Source: Paludibacteraceae bacterium
GTDB lineage: Bacteria; Bacteroidota; Bacteroidia; Bacteroidales; Paludibacteraceae
NCBI GenBank assembly: GCA_017456885.1
Contig: JAFTIM010000014.1
Location: 29,388 to 93,387 of the forward strand
Direction of reading: 5' to 3'
DNA: 64,000 nucleotides
Shown here: piece by piece, positions 55,467 to 64,000 of the stretch
How the letters are laid out: each line of letters opens with the position of its first letter
Numbering within the stretch: the first letter of the stretch is position 1
Notes under the pieces: model-generated
What the model was told of the DNA's origin: nothing
What the model saw: the letters and a program-made list of their open reading frames with translations, nothing else
Databases searched by the model: none
Translations under genes and position numbers: made by a program

Positions 55467-57590
55467 TTAAGATTTATAATTTCTTGTTTGACGAGTAACA
55501 AATTCATAATCAAGAGGTTCTTTCAACAACGTAGGTTCTTTGTCTTCACCGTTGTATTTCCAGCAGGAAACATAAGAGAACTTATCGTCTTGGCGAAGAG
55601 CCTCACCTTCCGGTGTCTGATATTCTTCGCGGAAGTGTCCGCCACACGACTCTTCGCGGTTGAGTGCATCGCGTGCCATCAACTCGCCTATTTCGATAAA
55701 GTCAGCCAAACGAAGTGCTTTTTCAAGTTCCACGTTCAAATCCATTTTATCGCCAGGGATAAATACATTGCTCCAAAACTCTTTACGAACAGCTTTGATT
55801 TTCTCCAAAGCAGTTTCAAGGCTTTGTTTTGTACGTCCCATACCTACAAAATCCCACATTACCAAGCCCAACTCACGATGAATGCTATCTACCGAACGTT
55901 GTCCTTGAATAGCCATTAACCGGTCGATTTTTGCTTGTACAGCTTTTTCTGCCTCAACAAATTCGGGCAAATCGGTACTCATACGCGGCACCTGAATTTG
56001 GTCGGCCAAATAGTTTTGAATTGTGTACGGAAGCACAAAATAGCCATCGGCCAAACCTTGCATCAGAGCCGAAGCACCCAAGCGGTTAGCTCCGTGGTCA
56101 GAGAAGTTTGCTTCACCAATACAGAACAAACCTTTGATCGAAGTTTGCAATTCATAGTCAACCCAAATACCACCCATTGTATAGTGAATAGCAGGGAAAA
56201 TCATCATTGGCTCTTCGTAAGGATTTTCGTCAACGATTTTTTCATACATCTGGAACAAGTTGCCATAACGTGCAGCAACGACCTCTTTTCCAAGTCGATT
56301 GATTGCATCGGAAAAATCCAAGAACACTGCCAAACCCGTTGAGTTAACGCCATAGCCGGCATCGCAACGCTCTTTGGCGGCACGCGAAGCCACATCGCGA
56401 GGCACCAAGTTGCCGAATGCAGGATAACGACGCTCCAAATAGTAGTCGCGATCTTCTTCGGGAATATCACGCCCCTTGATTTCACCACGTTGAAGACGTT
56501 TTGCATCTTCCAATTTCTTTGGTACCCAAATACGTCCGTCGTTACGCAACGACTCCGACATCAAAGTCAGTTTCGATTGAAACTCTCCGTGAACGGGAAT
56601 ACAAGTTGGGTGAATTTGAGCAAATGCAGGATTTGCAAAGTAGGCTCCTTTTTTATAAATCTGAACCGCAGCCGAACCATTCGACCCCATTGCATTGGTA
56701 GAAAGGAAGAACGTGTTGCCATAACCGCCCGTACCCAACACAACAGCGTGAGCAAAGAATCGTTCGATACGACCTGTAACCAAGTTACGAGCAATGATAC
56801 CGCGAGCGCGACCATCAATAATTACCACATCGAGCATCTCGTAACGAGAATACATTTTTACCGTACCTTTCTTTATTTGACGGCTCAATGCCGAATAAGC
56901 ACCCAACAAAAGTTGTTGTCCTGTTTGACCTTTTGCGTAGAATGTACGCGACACTTGCGCACCACCAAACGAACGGTTGTCGAGCAAACCGCCGTATTCG
57001 CGAGCAAAAGGAACACCTTGAGCCACACATTGGTCGATAATGTTGTTTGAAACCTCGGCCAAACGATAAACATTAGCCTCGCGAGCACGATAGTCGCCAC
57101 CTTTTATTGTATCGTAAAATAAACGATAAACAGAGTCGCCATCGTTTTGATAATTTTTAGCAGCGTTGATACCTCCTTGTGCAGCAATAGAGTGAGCACG
57201 ACGAGGAGAATCTTGTATGCAGAAATTCAACACGTTGAAACCCATTTCGCCAAGCGACGCAGCAGCCGAAGCTCCTGCCAAACCCGTTCCCACGACAATA
57301 ATGTCCAAACGACGTTTGTTGGCAGGGTTCACCAATTTCTGATGAGCTTTATAGTTTGTCCACTTCTCGGCCAAAGGTCCTTCAGGCACCTTGCCATCAA
57401 CGTATTGTTCATCGGCAACGGCTTTCTTTACGGCTTTTTCCACCTTTTTTGCAGCTGTTTTTACTGCTTCCACCGCTTCTTTTGTTGCTTCGTCGGTTAC
57501 AACATCTACCACTTTTTTCTTTACGGCACGTACTACTTTTTTAGTAGCTTCCATCGCTGTATCTTTTAGTTCTTCAGTTTTCTTTGCCAT
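55467..57590 (-). CDS. frdA: fumarate reductase/succinate dehydrogenase flavoprotein with unusual N-terminal extension
   Basis: A 707-residue flavoprotein. From about residue 68 ([15 protein letters not shown]) it matches the usual Bacteroidales start and catalytic plan: FAD motif [34 protein letters not shown] with the flavin-linking His region, and the active-site [10 protein letters not shown]. The first 62 residues are an added Lys/Ala/Val-rich helical stretch ([19 protein letters not shown]), like histone H1 or phasin tails. The start at 57590 leaves only 29 bases after frdC, so the extension is probably translated. Confidence 0.93.
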   Translation of the reverse strand: MAKKTEELKDTAMEATKKVVRAVKKKVVDVVTDEATKEAVEAVKTAAKKVEKAVKKAVADEQYVDGKVPEGPLAEKWTNYKAHQKLVNPANKRRLDIIVVGTGLAGASAAASLGEMGFNVLNFCIQDSPRRAHSIAAQGGINAAKNYQNDGDSVYRLFYDTIKGGDYRAREANVYRLAEVSNNIIDQCVAQGVPFAREYGGLLDNRSFGGAQVSRTFYAKGQTGQQLLLGAYSALSRQIKKGTVKMYSRYEMLDVVIIDGRARGIIARNLVTGRIERFFAHAVVLGTGGYGNTFFLSTNAMGSNGSAAVQIYKKGAYFANPAFAQIHPTCIPVHGEFQSKLTLMSESLRNDGRIWVPKKLEDAKRLQRGEIKGRDIPEEDRDYYLERRYPAFGNLVPRDVASRAAKERCDAGYGVNSTGLAVFLDFSDAINRLGKEVVAARYGNLFQMYEKIVDENPYEEPMMIFPAIHYTMGGIWVDYELQTSIKGLFCIGEANFSDHGANRLGASALMQGLADGYFVLPYTIQNYLADQIQVPRMSTDLPEFVEAEKAVQAKIDRLMAIQGQRSVDSIHRELGLVMWDFVGMGRTKQSLETALEKIKAVRKEFWSNVFIPGDKMDLNVELEKALRLADFIEIGELMARDALNREESCGGHFREEYQTPEGEALRQDDKFSYVSCWKYNGEDKEPTLLKEPLDYEFVTRQTRNYKS

Positions 57591-57619
57591 CTTTTTAAAG
57601 TTTTATCGTTAAACAAAAG

Positions 57620-58330
57620 TTAAGCCGCACAACATGAACTGCCACAACAGCCAAGAGAAGCCAAACCATAATAAATCACAACCGAAACAAACATTAAAAC
57701 CACCAAAGTAGAAATGATGTTTGAAATACATTTCACACGAGGCATCCAAGTGTTGTTGTTCCAACCCAAAGTATGTAACGCACTCCAAACGCCGTGTGTC
57801 AAATGAAACCAAAGAGCGCCTAACCAAACCAAATAAAGCACTACGTAAACAGGGCAAGAAAAGGTTTGCTTAATCCAATACACGCCATCCGTAGCTTTCG
57901 CTATGTCGTTGATAGAGGCACCTGCCGAATGCATAATTTCGGTAAACTGCATTTTATACCAAAAGTTAAACAAATGCAATCCAATTCCCAATACGATAAT
58001 GATACCAAGTACCAACATGTTTTTTGATGCCCATTCAACATCTTGCTGACGAGTCGAAACCGCATAGCGTTTATTTCCACGTGCACGATAGTTTTGTGCC
58101 GTAATGAAAAATGCATATAAAATATGCACCAACACCAATACAGCCAACCCCACTGTTCCAACAAGTGCATACCAATTGGCTCCCAAAAATTCACAAATCA
58201 TGTTGTAACCATCTTCAGAGATAATCGCAACAAGATTCATTGTTGCATGAAACAACAAAAACAGGACTAACGCCGCCCCCGAAATACTCATAATGAGTTT
58301 TCGTCCAATAGAGGAATTAATTAACCACAT
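57620..58330 (-). CDS. frdC: fumarate reductase/succinate dehydrogenase cytochrome b subunit
   Basis: A 236-residue di-haem membrane subunit with five transmembrane helices (about 11-33, 58-78, 102-124, 155-175, 205-228). His residues in FLLFHATMN, LVHILYAFF, IGLHLFNF and WFHLTHGVWSALHTLG are haem ligand candidates. It moves electrons between menaquinol and the FrdAB head. The C-terminus is Cys-rich (GCCGSSCCAA), which is uncommon. First gene of the frdCAB operon, with a consensus promoter upstream. Confidence 0.93.
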   Translation of the reverse strand: MWLINSSIGRKLIMSISGAALVLFLLFHATMNLVAIISEDGYNMICEFLGANWYALVGTVGLAVLVLVHILYAFFITAQNYRARGNKRYAVSTRQQDVEWASKNMLVLGIIIVLGIGLHLFNFWYKMQFTEIMHSAGASINDIAKATDGVYWIKQTFSCPVYVVLYLVWLGALWFHLTHGVWSALHTLGWNNNTWMPRVKCISNIISTLVVLMFVSVVIYYGLASLGCCGSSCCAA

Positions 58331-58406
58331 AGATTTTTTTGTTTAGTTAGTAAAAATTTAATTATTAGAATTTTATATATTTTTCGCAATAAAAAAACAT
58401 CTTTCA

Positions 58407-58437
58407 CAAAGGTAAATCTTTCCTTTCATTCTGCAAA
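58407..58437 (-). promoter_or_regulatory. consensus promoter of frdCAB
   Basis: On the minus strand TTTG (58434-58437), exactly 19 bases, TACCTTTG (58407-58414), about 76 bases before the frdC start. Both boxes fit the Bacteroidota consensus. Confidence 0.75.
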
Positions 58438-58453
58438 TGAATATTTACCTTAT

Positions 58454-59371
58454 TTAAACATCAATACGTTTTGTGCCTACTCCTTCATCCACCACTACCT
58501 TTTCGGGAGGAGCAAACAATTGCTCGGGGTTTGCAAGAATTTTTTCAAACAAACGCATACTCGAAGCATAATAAAAACCATCGCAAACACGCTCGTCAAT
58601 CACAAATTTCAGTGCAATGCTTTTCGTGTCTTGCACCTCACCTTCGGTGTTCATCTGTTTTTTGCGACTCTTTTTGCCCATCGCCACAAACAAACTGCAC
58701 GTCCCGAATTCGTACAAATGATGATAGATGGACTCAACGCCTATCGACCCGATATTCGTAAGAAATATACTCGAATGCCATGGGCTGATTTTATTCAACG
58801 CTTTCGGCAGAATGCCTACCTTGTCCATCCAACGAAACAGAAACACTGCAAAACGCAACAAACAATCGGGCAAGTAGTTCAGCAGTTTTGCAATAGTGTC
58901 TTGTGCATTTTGTTGTCCCCCGGGCTGACTCGCAAGTTGCTCCTTACGCACCTGTGCAACCACATCGGACAGTGTGTCGGTCAGCTGAAAATAGGGTTTG
59001 ATAATCGTTTCTTCGCCATCATCGCAGAGCGAGCGTTTAATTGTCAGTGCAATGCTCAAATGGTTGCGTGCAAAAAGTTTATTCCAAATAACAAACCTAT
59101 TTAAATGCGGACGTTGCGAAAAGAGTCTGACCAAAGCTGCCATGATGACATGCATGATCGACAAATCGGGAATTTCCGTTCTGTATTTTTTTATAAAATC
59201 CTCGATATGAGCAATTTGTACGTTCGATTCGTAAAACACCTGCGAATCCATACGCGTACGCAAGAAATAGGGAATCATACGACAAAACGGGTCGATTTTT
59301 CGTATTCGCCAACCATCACCTCTATCGCCCCAACGACGTTTATAATGGTTAAATTGATGCGGATCTTTCAT
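58454..59371 (-). CDS. CAT/E2-superfamily acyltransferase-like protein
   Basis: A 305-residue protein resembling the catalytic domain of 2-oxoacid dehydrogenase E2 and chloramphenicol acetyltransferases. It shows the trimer-type core (MHVIMAALVRLFSQRPHLNRFV, LTNIGSIGVESIYHHLYEFG) and the C-terminal active-site segment IDERVCDGFYY. In E2/CAT enzymes the first residue after Asp is the catalytic His; here it is Glu260. It has no lipoyl domain. It may be a non-classical or inactive acyltransferase. Two bases separate it from the YitT gene, so it belongs to the leuS-yitT operon. Confidence 0.7.
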   Translation of the reverse strand: MKDPHQFNHYKRRWGDRGDGWRIRKIDPFCRMIPYFLRTRMDSQVFYESNVQIAHIEDFIKKYRTEIPDLSIMHVIMAALVRLFSQRPHLNRFVIWNKLFARNHLSIALTIKRSLCDDGEETIIKPYFQLTDTLSDVVAQVRKEQLASQPGGQQNAQDTIAKLLNYLPDCLLRFAVFLFRWMDKVGILPKALNKISPWHSSIFLTNIGSIGVESIYHHLYEFGTCSLFVAMGKKSRKKQMNTEGEVQDTKSIALKFVIDERVCDGFYYASSMRLFEKILANPEQLFAPPEKVVVDEGVGTKRIDV

Positions 59372-59373
59372 AT

Positions 59374-60252
59374 TTATTTTACTTTCATCACGTCAAAGCC
59401 CTCGCCATAGACGCCGATAGCCGACGTTTGCGACACAAAGGCGTGCGGGTCAATCTCCTTTACCAAACGGAAAATCTTTATCGACTCGTTTTTTCGAGCC
59501 AATACGGTAACCACCTTTATCGGCTCTTTGGAATACCAACCCATGCCATCGAGTATCGTTACACCCCGATGTACTTCCGAATTGATTCGGTTGGCTATTT
59601 CTTCGTATTTATGCGAGAAAATAAAAAACTGAACCGACTGACGGAATCCGTTCACCACCAAATCGACCGTAAACGAGAAAATGACCATCACCACCAAACC
59701 GTACACGATTTTTTCCAAATTGTGAAACACGAAATACGAAGAGCTAATGATAATTACATCGCAATAGAGCAACATTCTTCCCATCGTTACATTGCGGTAT
59801 TTGTTCACCACCTTTGCAATAATATCGGTACCGCCCGAGCTGCCGTTGGCAATAAAAACAATGCCCGTGCCAAGCCCCATGCAAATAGCTCCCAACGTAC
59901 ACGACATAAAAATCTCCGACGACTGAATGAACATATTTGGCGGGAATTGCGGCATAATGGCAAAACCTAACGTAATGACCGCCACGCCATAAATGGTGCG
60001 AATCATAAATTTCCACCCCACGGTTTTCAATGCAACCAGCAACAAAACACCATTGATAATGGCATAAGTGGCGGAAACGGGAAATCCCGAATAATAGTAA
60101 ATAAGCGCACCGATACCCGTCACACCGCCGCCCGTCAGTTGAACGGGCAACAAAAACGCATTCCACGCAAAAACATAAAACAACAAACCTGCCGTTATCA
60201 GCAAATAGTCTTTCGCCTCTTCGAGTAATTGTTTTTTAGTTAGTTTCATCAA
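59374..60252 (-). CDS. YitT-family membrane protein (DUF161/DUF2179)
   Basis: A 292-residue protein with five or six membrane helices in the first 185 residues ([32 protein letters not shown]), followed by a soluble DUF2179 domain (about 215-290, [19 protein letters not shown]). Its function is not settled; transport is suspected. The start (ATG 60252, or 60249) overlaps the leuS stop, so translation is probably coupled with leuS. Confidence 0.88.
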   Translation of the reverse strand: MMKLTKKQLLEEAKDYLLITAGLLFYVFAWNAFLLPVQLTGGGVTGIGALIYYYSGFPVSATYAIINGVLLLVALKTVGWKFMIRTIYGVAVITLGFAIMPQFPPNMFIQSSEIFMSCTLGAICMGLGTGIVFIANGSSGGTDIIAKVVNKYRNVTMGRMLLYCDVIIISSSYFVFHNLEKIVYGLVVMVIFSFTVDLVVNGFRQSVQFFIFSHKYEEIANRINSEVHRGVTILDGMGWYSKEPIKVVTVLARKNESIKIFRLVKEIDPHAFVSQTSAIGVYGEGFDVMKVK

Positions 60253-63065
60253 AGTACGATATTTACGATTTTACCCGGCACCACAATTATTTTTTTCGGT
60301 GTTTTTCCATCAAGGTGTTTTTGAGTCAGTTCGTTTGCAAGTGCCAAACGCTGTATTTCATCTTTGTCCAATCCGGCAGGCAAATCGAGTGTAAAACGCA
60401 CTTTTCCGTTAAACGAAATCGGATATTTTACGGTTGTTTCCACCAGATAGTCCTCATTGCAAACGGGAAATTCCGCATCGCACACCGTCGATTCGTTGCC
60501 CAAACGATGCCACAACTCCTCGGCTATATGCGGAGCAAACGGCGCAAGCAGAATCACAAGCGGCTCAAGCACGGCACGTTTGTTGCACTTAAGCTGCGAA
60601 AGTTCGTTCTGACAAATCATAAATGCCGACACCGATGTATTAAACGAAAAATGTTCGATGTCAAACGTGATTTTCTTAATGGTTTTGTGCAACACTTTCA
60701 ATTCCTCGGGTGAAGGTTGCTCGTTGCTTACATTGTCGTACATAGCCCAAAGACGGCGCAAAAAACGATGTACCCCATCAATGCCGTTCGTATCCCAAGG
60801 TTTCGATTGCTCAAGCGGACCGAGGAACATCTCGTACAGGCGCAACGTATCGGCTCCGTATTTCTCGACAATGTCGTCGGGATTAACCACATTGAACATC
60901 GACTTCGACATTTTCTCTACTGCCCAACCACAAACATACTTGCCGTCTTCGAGAATAAATTCGGCATTTTTGTATTCGGGCAACCAATTTCGGAAACGTT
61001 CGATGTCGAGCACGTCGTTCGACACAATATTTACATCGACGTGTATCGGCTGTGTTTCGTAGTTGTTCTTTAAATTGTACGACACAAACGTATTCGTTCC
61101 TACCACACGATACACAAAATTGCTTCGTCCTTGTATCATACCTTGATTTATCAACTTTTGGAAAGGTTCGTCTTTGCAAATCAATCCCAAATCGAACAAG
61201 AATTTATTCCAAAAACGGCTGTAAATCAAATGCCCCGTGGCATGCTCCGTTCCACCAATATACAAATCGACATTTTGCCAATAGTCATTTGCCGTTTTAC
61301 CCACCAACGCCTCACTGTTTTTGTTATCCATATAACGTAAATAGTAGGCTGAAGAGCCTGCAAAGCCCGGCATGGTGCAAAGCTCCAACGGGAATATGTT
61401 TTTATTATCGATTTCAGAAACAGATGCCAGCGACGATTTTTGTTCGTTCCATGCCCAACGTTTAGCATGACCGAGCGGAGGCTCTCCCGACTCGGTAGGC
61501 AAAAACTTGTCCACCTTGGGCAACTCAAGCGGCAAACACTCCTCGGGAATCATATACGGCATACCGTCTTTGTAATAGACAGGGAACGGTTCTCCCCAAT
61601 AACGCTGACGACTGAACACCGCATCACGCAAACGATAATTTACCTTTACGCGTCCCATTTTGTGCGATTCCACATAAACTTTTGTGGCAGCAATCGCCTC
61701 TTTTACCGTCAATCCGTTCAAGTTCAAATCGCAATAAGGCTTTACACCCGCTTTGGGCGAATTGCATACGATGCCCTCTTTTGCATCATAACTTTCGGTG
61801 CTTACATCGCAACCCTCAATCAAAGGCACTATCGGAAGGTTGAAATGGCGTGCAAAAGCGTAATCGCGGCTATCGTGAGCCGGCACAGCCATAATGGCTC
61901 CCGTACCATAGCCCGCCAATACATAATCGGAAATCCAAATAGGCACCGCCTCTCCCGTAAAAGGATTGATGGCATACGAACCCGAAAAAACGCCTGTTAC
62001 GCTGCGGTCTGATATACGCTCACGCTCGGTGCGTTTTTTTGTACGTTCCAAATAAGCCTCAACATCAACCGCTTGAGCAGGCGTTGTCAGTTGCGGTACC
62101 AATTCGCTCTCCGGTGCCAATACCATAAACGTAACACCAAACATCGTATCGGCACGAGTGGTAAAAATCGTAAACTCTTGTTCACTGTCTTTTACTCGGA
62201 AACGAACCTCGGTTCCTTCGGAGCGACCTATCCAATTGCGTTGCGTTTCTTTCAGCGAAGGAGTCCAGTCAATCTGCTCCAATCCGTCGAGCAGACGTTG
62301 GGCATAGGCCGACACACGCAAACTCCATTGACGCATTACGCGCTGTTCAACAGGATAGCCCCCGCGCACCGAAAGCCCTTCGCTCACCTCGTCGTTGGCA
62401 AGTACACAACCCAACTTCGGGCACCAATTCACTTTTGTATCGGCAAGGTAGGCAATGCGATAATTCATCAGTATTTCCTGTTGCTGTTTTTCACTCCAAC
62501 TTTTCCATTCCTCGGCAGTAAAAACAGGCGTTTCACTTGCGGCAGCACGCACCTTGGCATTGCCTTGCTCGTTAAAAATGTCTATCAACAACGAAATAGG
62601 ACGGGCTGCATTGGCACGATAACAATACCAATGGTTAAACATCTGTTGAAAAGCCCATTGTGTCCATTTATAATAATCGGCATCGCAGGTGCGAACCTCG
62701 CGATTCCAATCGTAGCAAAAACCTATTTTGTCGAGTTGTTCACAATAACGTGCGATATTCTTTTCGGTAGTAATGGCAGGGTGCTGACCCGTTTGAATGG
62801 CATACTGCTCGGCAGGCAATCCGTACGCATCAAAACCCATCGGGTGCAATACGTTATAACCCTGCAAACGCTTGTAGCGACTATATATGTCGGAAGCGAT
62901 ATAACCCAACGGATGCCCTACATGCAGACCCGCTCCCGAGGGATAAGGGAACATATCCAATACATAAAATTTAGGACGGTTGCCACCATTTTCCACCTTG
63001 TAAATGGCATTCTCTTTCCAATATCGTTGCCATTTCTGTTCGATTTCTCTAAAGTTATATTCCAT
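60249..63065 (-). CDS. leuS: leucyl-tRNA synthetase
   Basis: A 938-residue class I synthetase, with an editing domain (about 240-430, [18 protein letters not shown]). HIGH is [10 protein letters not shown] (about 46-55) and KMSKS is [15 protein letters not shown]. Length is somewhat above the 860 of E. coli, as usual in Bacteroidota. TAAATTTG at 63091-63098 (minus) is a likely -7 box. First gene of a leuS-yitT-acyltransferase-like operon. Confidence 0.96.
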   Translation of the reverse strand: MEYNFREIEQKWQRYWKENAIYKVENGGNRPKFYVLDMFPYPSGAGLHVGHPLGYIASDIYSRYKRLQGYNVLHPMGFDAYGLPAEQYAIQTGQHPAITTEKNIARYCEQLDKIGFCYDWNREVRTCDADYYKWTQWAFQQMFNHWYCYRANAARPISLLIDIFNEQGNAKVRAAASETPVFTAEEWKSWSEKQQQEILMNYRIAYLADTKVNWCPKLGCVLANDEVSEGLSVRGGYPVEQRVMRQWSLRVSAYAQRLLDGLEQIDWTPSLKETQRNWIGRSEGTEVRFRVKDSEQEFTIFTTRADTMFGVTFMVLAPESELVPQLTTPAQAVDVEAYLERTKKRTERERISDRSVTGVFSGSYAINPFTGEAVPIWISDYVLAGYGTGAIMAVPAHDSRDYAFARHFNLPIVPLIEGCDVSTESYDAKEGIVCNSPKAGVKPYCDLNLNGLTVKEAIAATKVYVESHKMGRVKVNYRLRDAVFSRQRYWGEPFPVYYKDGMPYMIPEECLPLELPKVDKFLPTESGEPPLGHAKRWAWNEQKSSLASVSEIDNKNIFPLELCTMPGFAGSSAYYLRYMDNKNSEALVGKTANDYWQNVDLYIGGTEHATGHLIYSRFWNKFLFDLGLICKDEPFQKLINQGMIQGRSNFVYRVVGTNTFVSYNLKNNYETQPIHVDVNIVSNDVLDIERFRNWLPEYKNAEFILEDGKYVCGWAVEKMSKSMFNVVNPDDIVEKYGADTLRLYEMFLGPLEQSKPWDTNGIDGVHRFLRRLWAMYDNVSNEQPSPEELKVLHKTIKKITFDIEHFSFNTSVSAFMICQNELSQLKCNKRAVLEPLVILLAPFAPHIAEELWHRLGNESTVCDAEFPVCNEDYLVETTVKYPISFNGKVRFTLDLPAGLDKDEIQRLALANELTQKHLDGKTPKKIIVVPGKIVNIVL

Positions 63066-63173
63066 ACTTCTGCACTTTGCTTAAAGTGTGCAAATTTATG
63101 AATTTTTATGTTTAAAGCACCGCAAGCGAAATGAAACTTGTCGGCACGAACGACTTTTTGCTTTTACAAAAAA

Positions 63174-63254
63174 TAGGGACGCCGCATGCGACGTCCCTAC
63201 ATTGTTTTCTCCCCTCGGACGCATTCGATGCATCCCTACTCCCCCTTCAGGGGG
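63174..63254. repeat. cluster of short GC-rich palindromes (REP-like) upstream of leuS
   Basis: Three hairpins follow each other: TAGGGACGCCGCATG... (63174-63199), GGACGCAT-TCG-ATGCATCC (63217-63235) and CCCCC-TTCA-GGGGG (63241-63254). They lie just downstream of the partial FISUMP gene on the minus strand and could end its transcript; the GGGACG/CGTCCC pattern looks like a dispersed REP-type repeat. Confidence 0.6.
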
Positions 63255-63264
63255 TCGGGGGGCT

Positions 63265-64000
63265 TTAAAGAACAGGGCGGACGGATAGACCGAAGTAGCG
63301 GCCGTTGCTGAACCTGTACACGCTGCCCGAGTCGAAGAACACGACCCACGCGTCGCCCGGGTAGCCCGTGTCGAGCGAACTCGACCAATAGTAGCCGTAT
63401 CTGCCCGCGTAGACCAAGCCATCGTAGCCGCGACAGCCCGCCGCAGGGAGAAAAATGGAGTTGCCATTGATATTACTCGTTACGATTCGTCCATTTACGC
63501 CTGTGCCGTTATAGTCGTCTGTCCAAGTCCATTCGCAGTTTTCGCGCAATTCCGTCCATTCGGCATCGGTAGGCATACGCCATGCACCGCCCCAGTTGGT
63601 ACGGGCGGCATCGTCTTCGGGGTCAAGCACGGTTTTGTCATCCACAGTGCCGTAATCGCTATCTGTGTTGTATTTGGTAAGAGTAGTATTACTTCCGTTA
63701 CACCATTTGTAGGTAGCCCAAGTGTAAGTCGTCTTTGGTTCGGTTTCGCCCCAAGCATAGTAGTTGCCGTATTCCTCGGGCTTGGAAGCACCTACGTTGC
63801 AGGCAGCCCATTTCAAACCGCTCGGCAAGCCGAGGTCAACAACAGTATAATCGAAAATAGCCGTAAGCTCCAAATCTTCCGCCACGGTCAGTGCACGAGG
63901 GTTGTCCGTATTCTCGTCGCTCCACTTCACAAACGCATACCCATCACTCGTAGGTGTAGCCGTAAGGGTTACTTCCGTGCCTTCTTCGTACGAGCCACCA
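63265..64000 (-). CDS. surface protein with InlB-type repeat and FISUMP domain (5' end outside window)
   Basis: The frame is open to the right edge, so only the C-terminal 244 residues are seen. Residues near the edge (GTEVTLTATPTSDGYAFVKW ... LTAIF) are one InlB/Listeria-Bacteroides repeat. The C-terminal part (VDLGLPSGLKWAACNVG, YYAWGETEPK, WRMPTDAEWTEL, YYWSSSL, GLSVRPVL) is a Fibrobacter-succinogenes-major-paralogous (FISUMP) domain, common in secreted Bacteroidales proteins. Probably exposed at the surface. A GTG at 63930 is not the start. Confidence 0.82.
   Translation of the reverse strand, partial: GGSYEEGTEVTLTATPTSDGYAFVKWSDENTDNPRALTVAEDLELTAIFDYTVVDLGLPSGLKWAACNVGASKPEEYGNYYAWGETEPKTTYTWATYKWCNGSNTTLTKYNTDSDYGTVDDKTVLDPEDDAARTNWGGAWRMPTDAEWTELRENCEWTWTDDYNGTGVNGRIVTSNINGNSIFLPAAGCRGYDGLVYAGRYGYYWSSSLDTGYPGDAWVVFFDSGSVYRFSNGRYFGLSVRPVL

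Noticed and set aside
57405..57590. FrdA extension as a mis-called upstream start
   Set aside because: The region has no stop, shows protein-like Lys/Ala codon patterns and starts 29 bases after frdC; a start near residue 60 would leave an abnormally long gap in the operon.
1..64000. tRNA, rRNA or CRISPR arrays
   Set aside because: No cloverleaf with conserved T-loop, no rRNA-like stretch and no regularly spaced direct repeats were seen in the intergenic DNA.

Overview
The window looks like a chromosomal segment of an anaerobic, probably gut-type member of the Bacteroidales (Bacteroidota). Supporting signs are: Bacteroidota -33/-7 promoters (TTTG, 19-20 bases, TAnnTTTG); a type IX secretion (T9SS) C-terminal domain on a very large surface protein; a three-subunit FrdCAB fumarate reductase; a sodium-pumping methylmalonyl-CoA decarboxylase operon; a serine-type (anaerobic-maturase dependent) sulfatase; a rubredoxin-rubrerythrin peroxidase next to a Fur/PerR-type regulator; and a FISUMP/InlB-repeat protein at the right edge. 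No SusC/SusD pair, transposase, tRNA, rRNA or CRISPR array was seen.

Layout. 1-8 kb: a minus-strand operon kdsD, ABC ATPase, ABC permease, LD-carboxypeptidase; then a PatB-type lyase, a membrane LytTR regulator and an acyl-CoA ligase. 8-11 kb: an aminotransferase coupled to a LolC/E-type permease and a 52-residue ORF. 11-15.2 kb: a complete type III restriction-modification pair with an AT-rich target-recognition segment. 15.5-18 kb: DUF975 protein, coiled-coil membrane protein, AraC regulator. 18-23.7 kb: an L-fucose catabolic operon (fucI, a grossly deleted fucO, fucA, a kinase, fucP). 24.9-29.3 kb: methylmalonyl-CoA epimerase and the four decarboxylase genes. 29.4-34.3 kb: TlpA-like lipoprotein and cysS; an AAA+ regulator overlapping an LptE-like gene; rpmE2. 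35-39 kb: galK, galM and two FKBP isomerases. 39-44 kb: Lrp regulator with sulfatase, recQ, fur/perR and rubrerythrin. 44-54.5 kb: cell-surface block (1947-residue T9SS client with a small secreted partner; an OmpA/propeller protein with a secreted partner). 54.7-63 kb: frdCAB, an acyltransferase-like protein, YitT-family protein and leuS. 63.2-64 kb: partial surface protein.

Together these genes describe a fermentative glycan user. Fucose and galactose are released (with help from a sulfatase), taken up and phosphorylated. Fumarate serves as electron sink through FrdCAB, and succinate can be decarboxylated to propionate through the Mce/Mmd sodium pump. The fucO lesion suggests the lactaldehyde from fucose is not reduced to propanediol by the usual enzyme of this operon.

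The most unusual structures are three large palindromic elements (15284-15420, 24541-24673, 34600-34930), each beside AT-rich or broken genes; the in-frame internal deletion of fucO; a biotin carrier with two near-identical biotinyl domains; and a fumarate reductase flavoprotein with a roughly 62-residue Lys/Ala-rich N-terminal extension.
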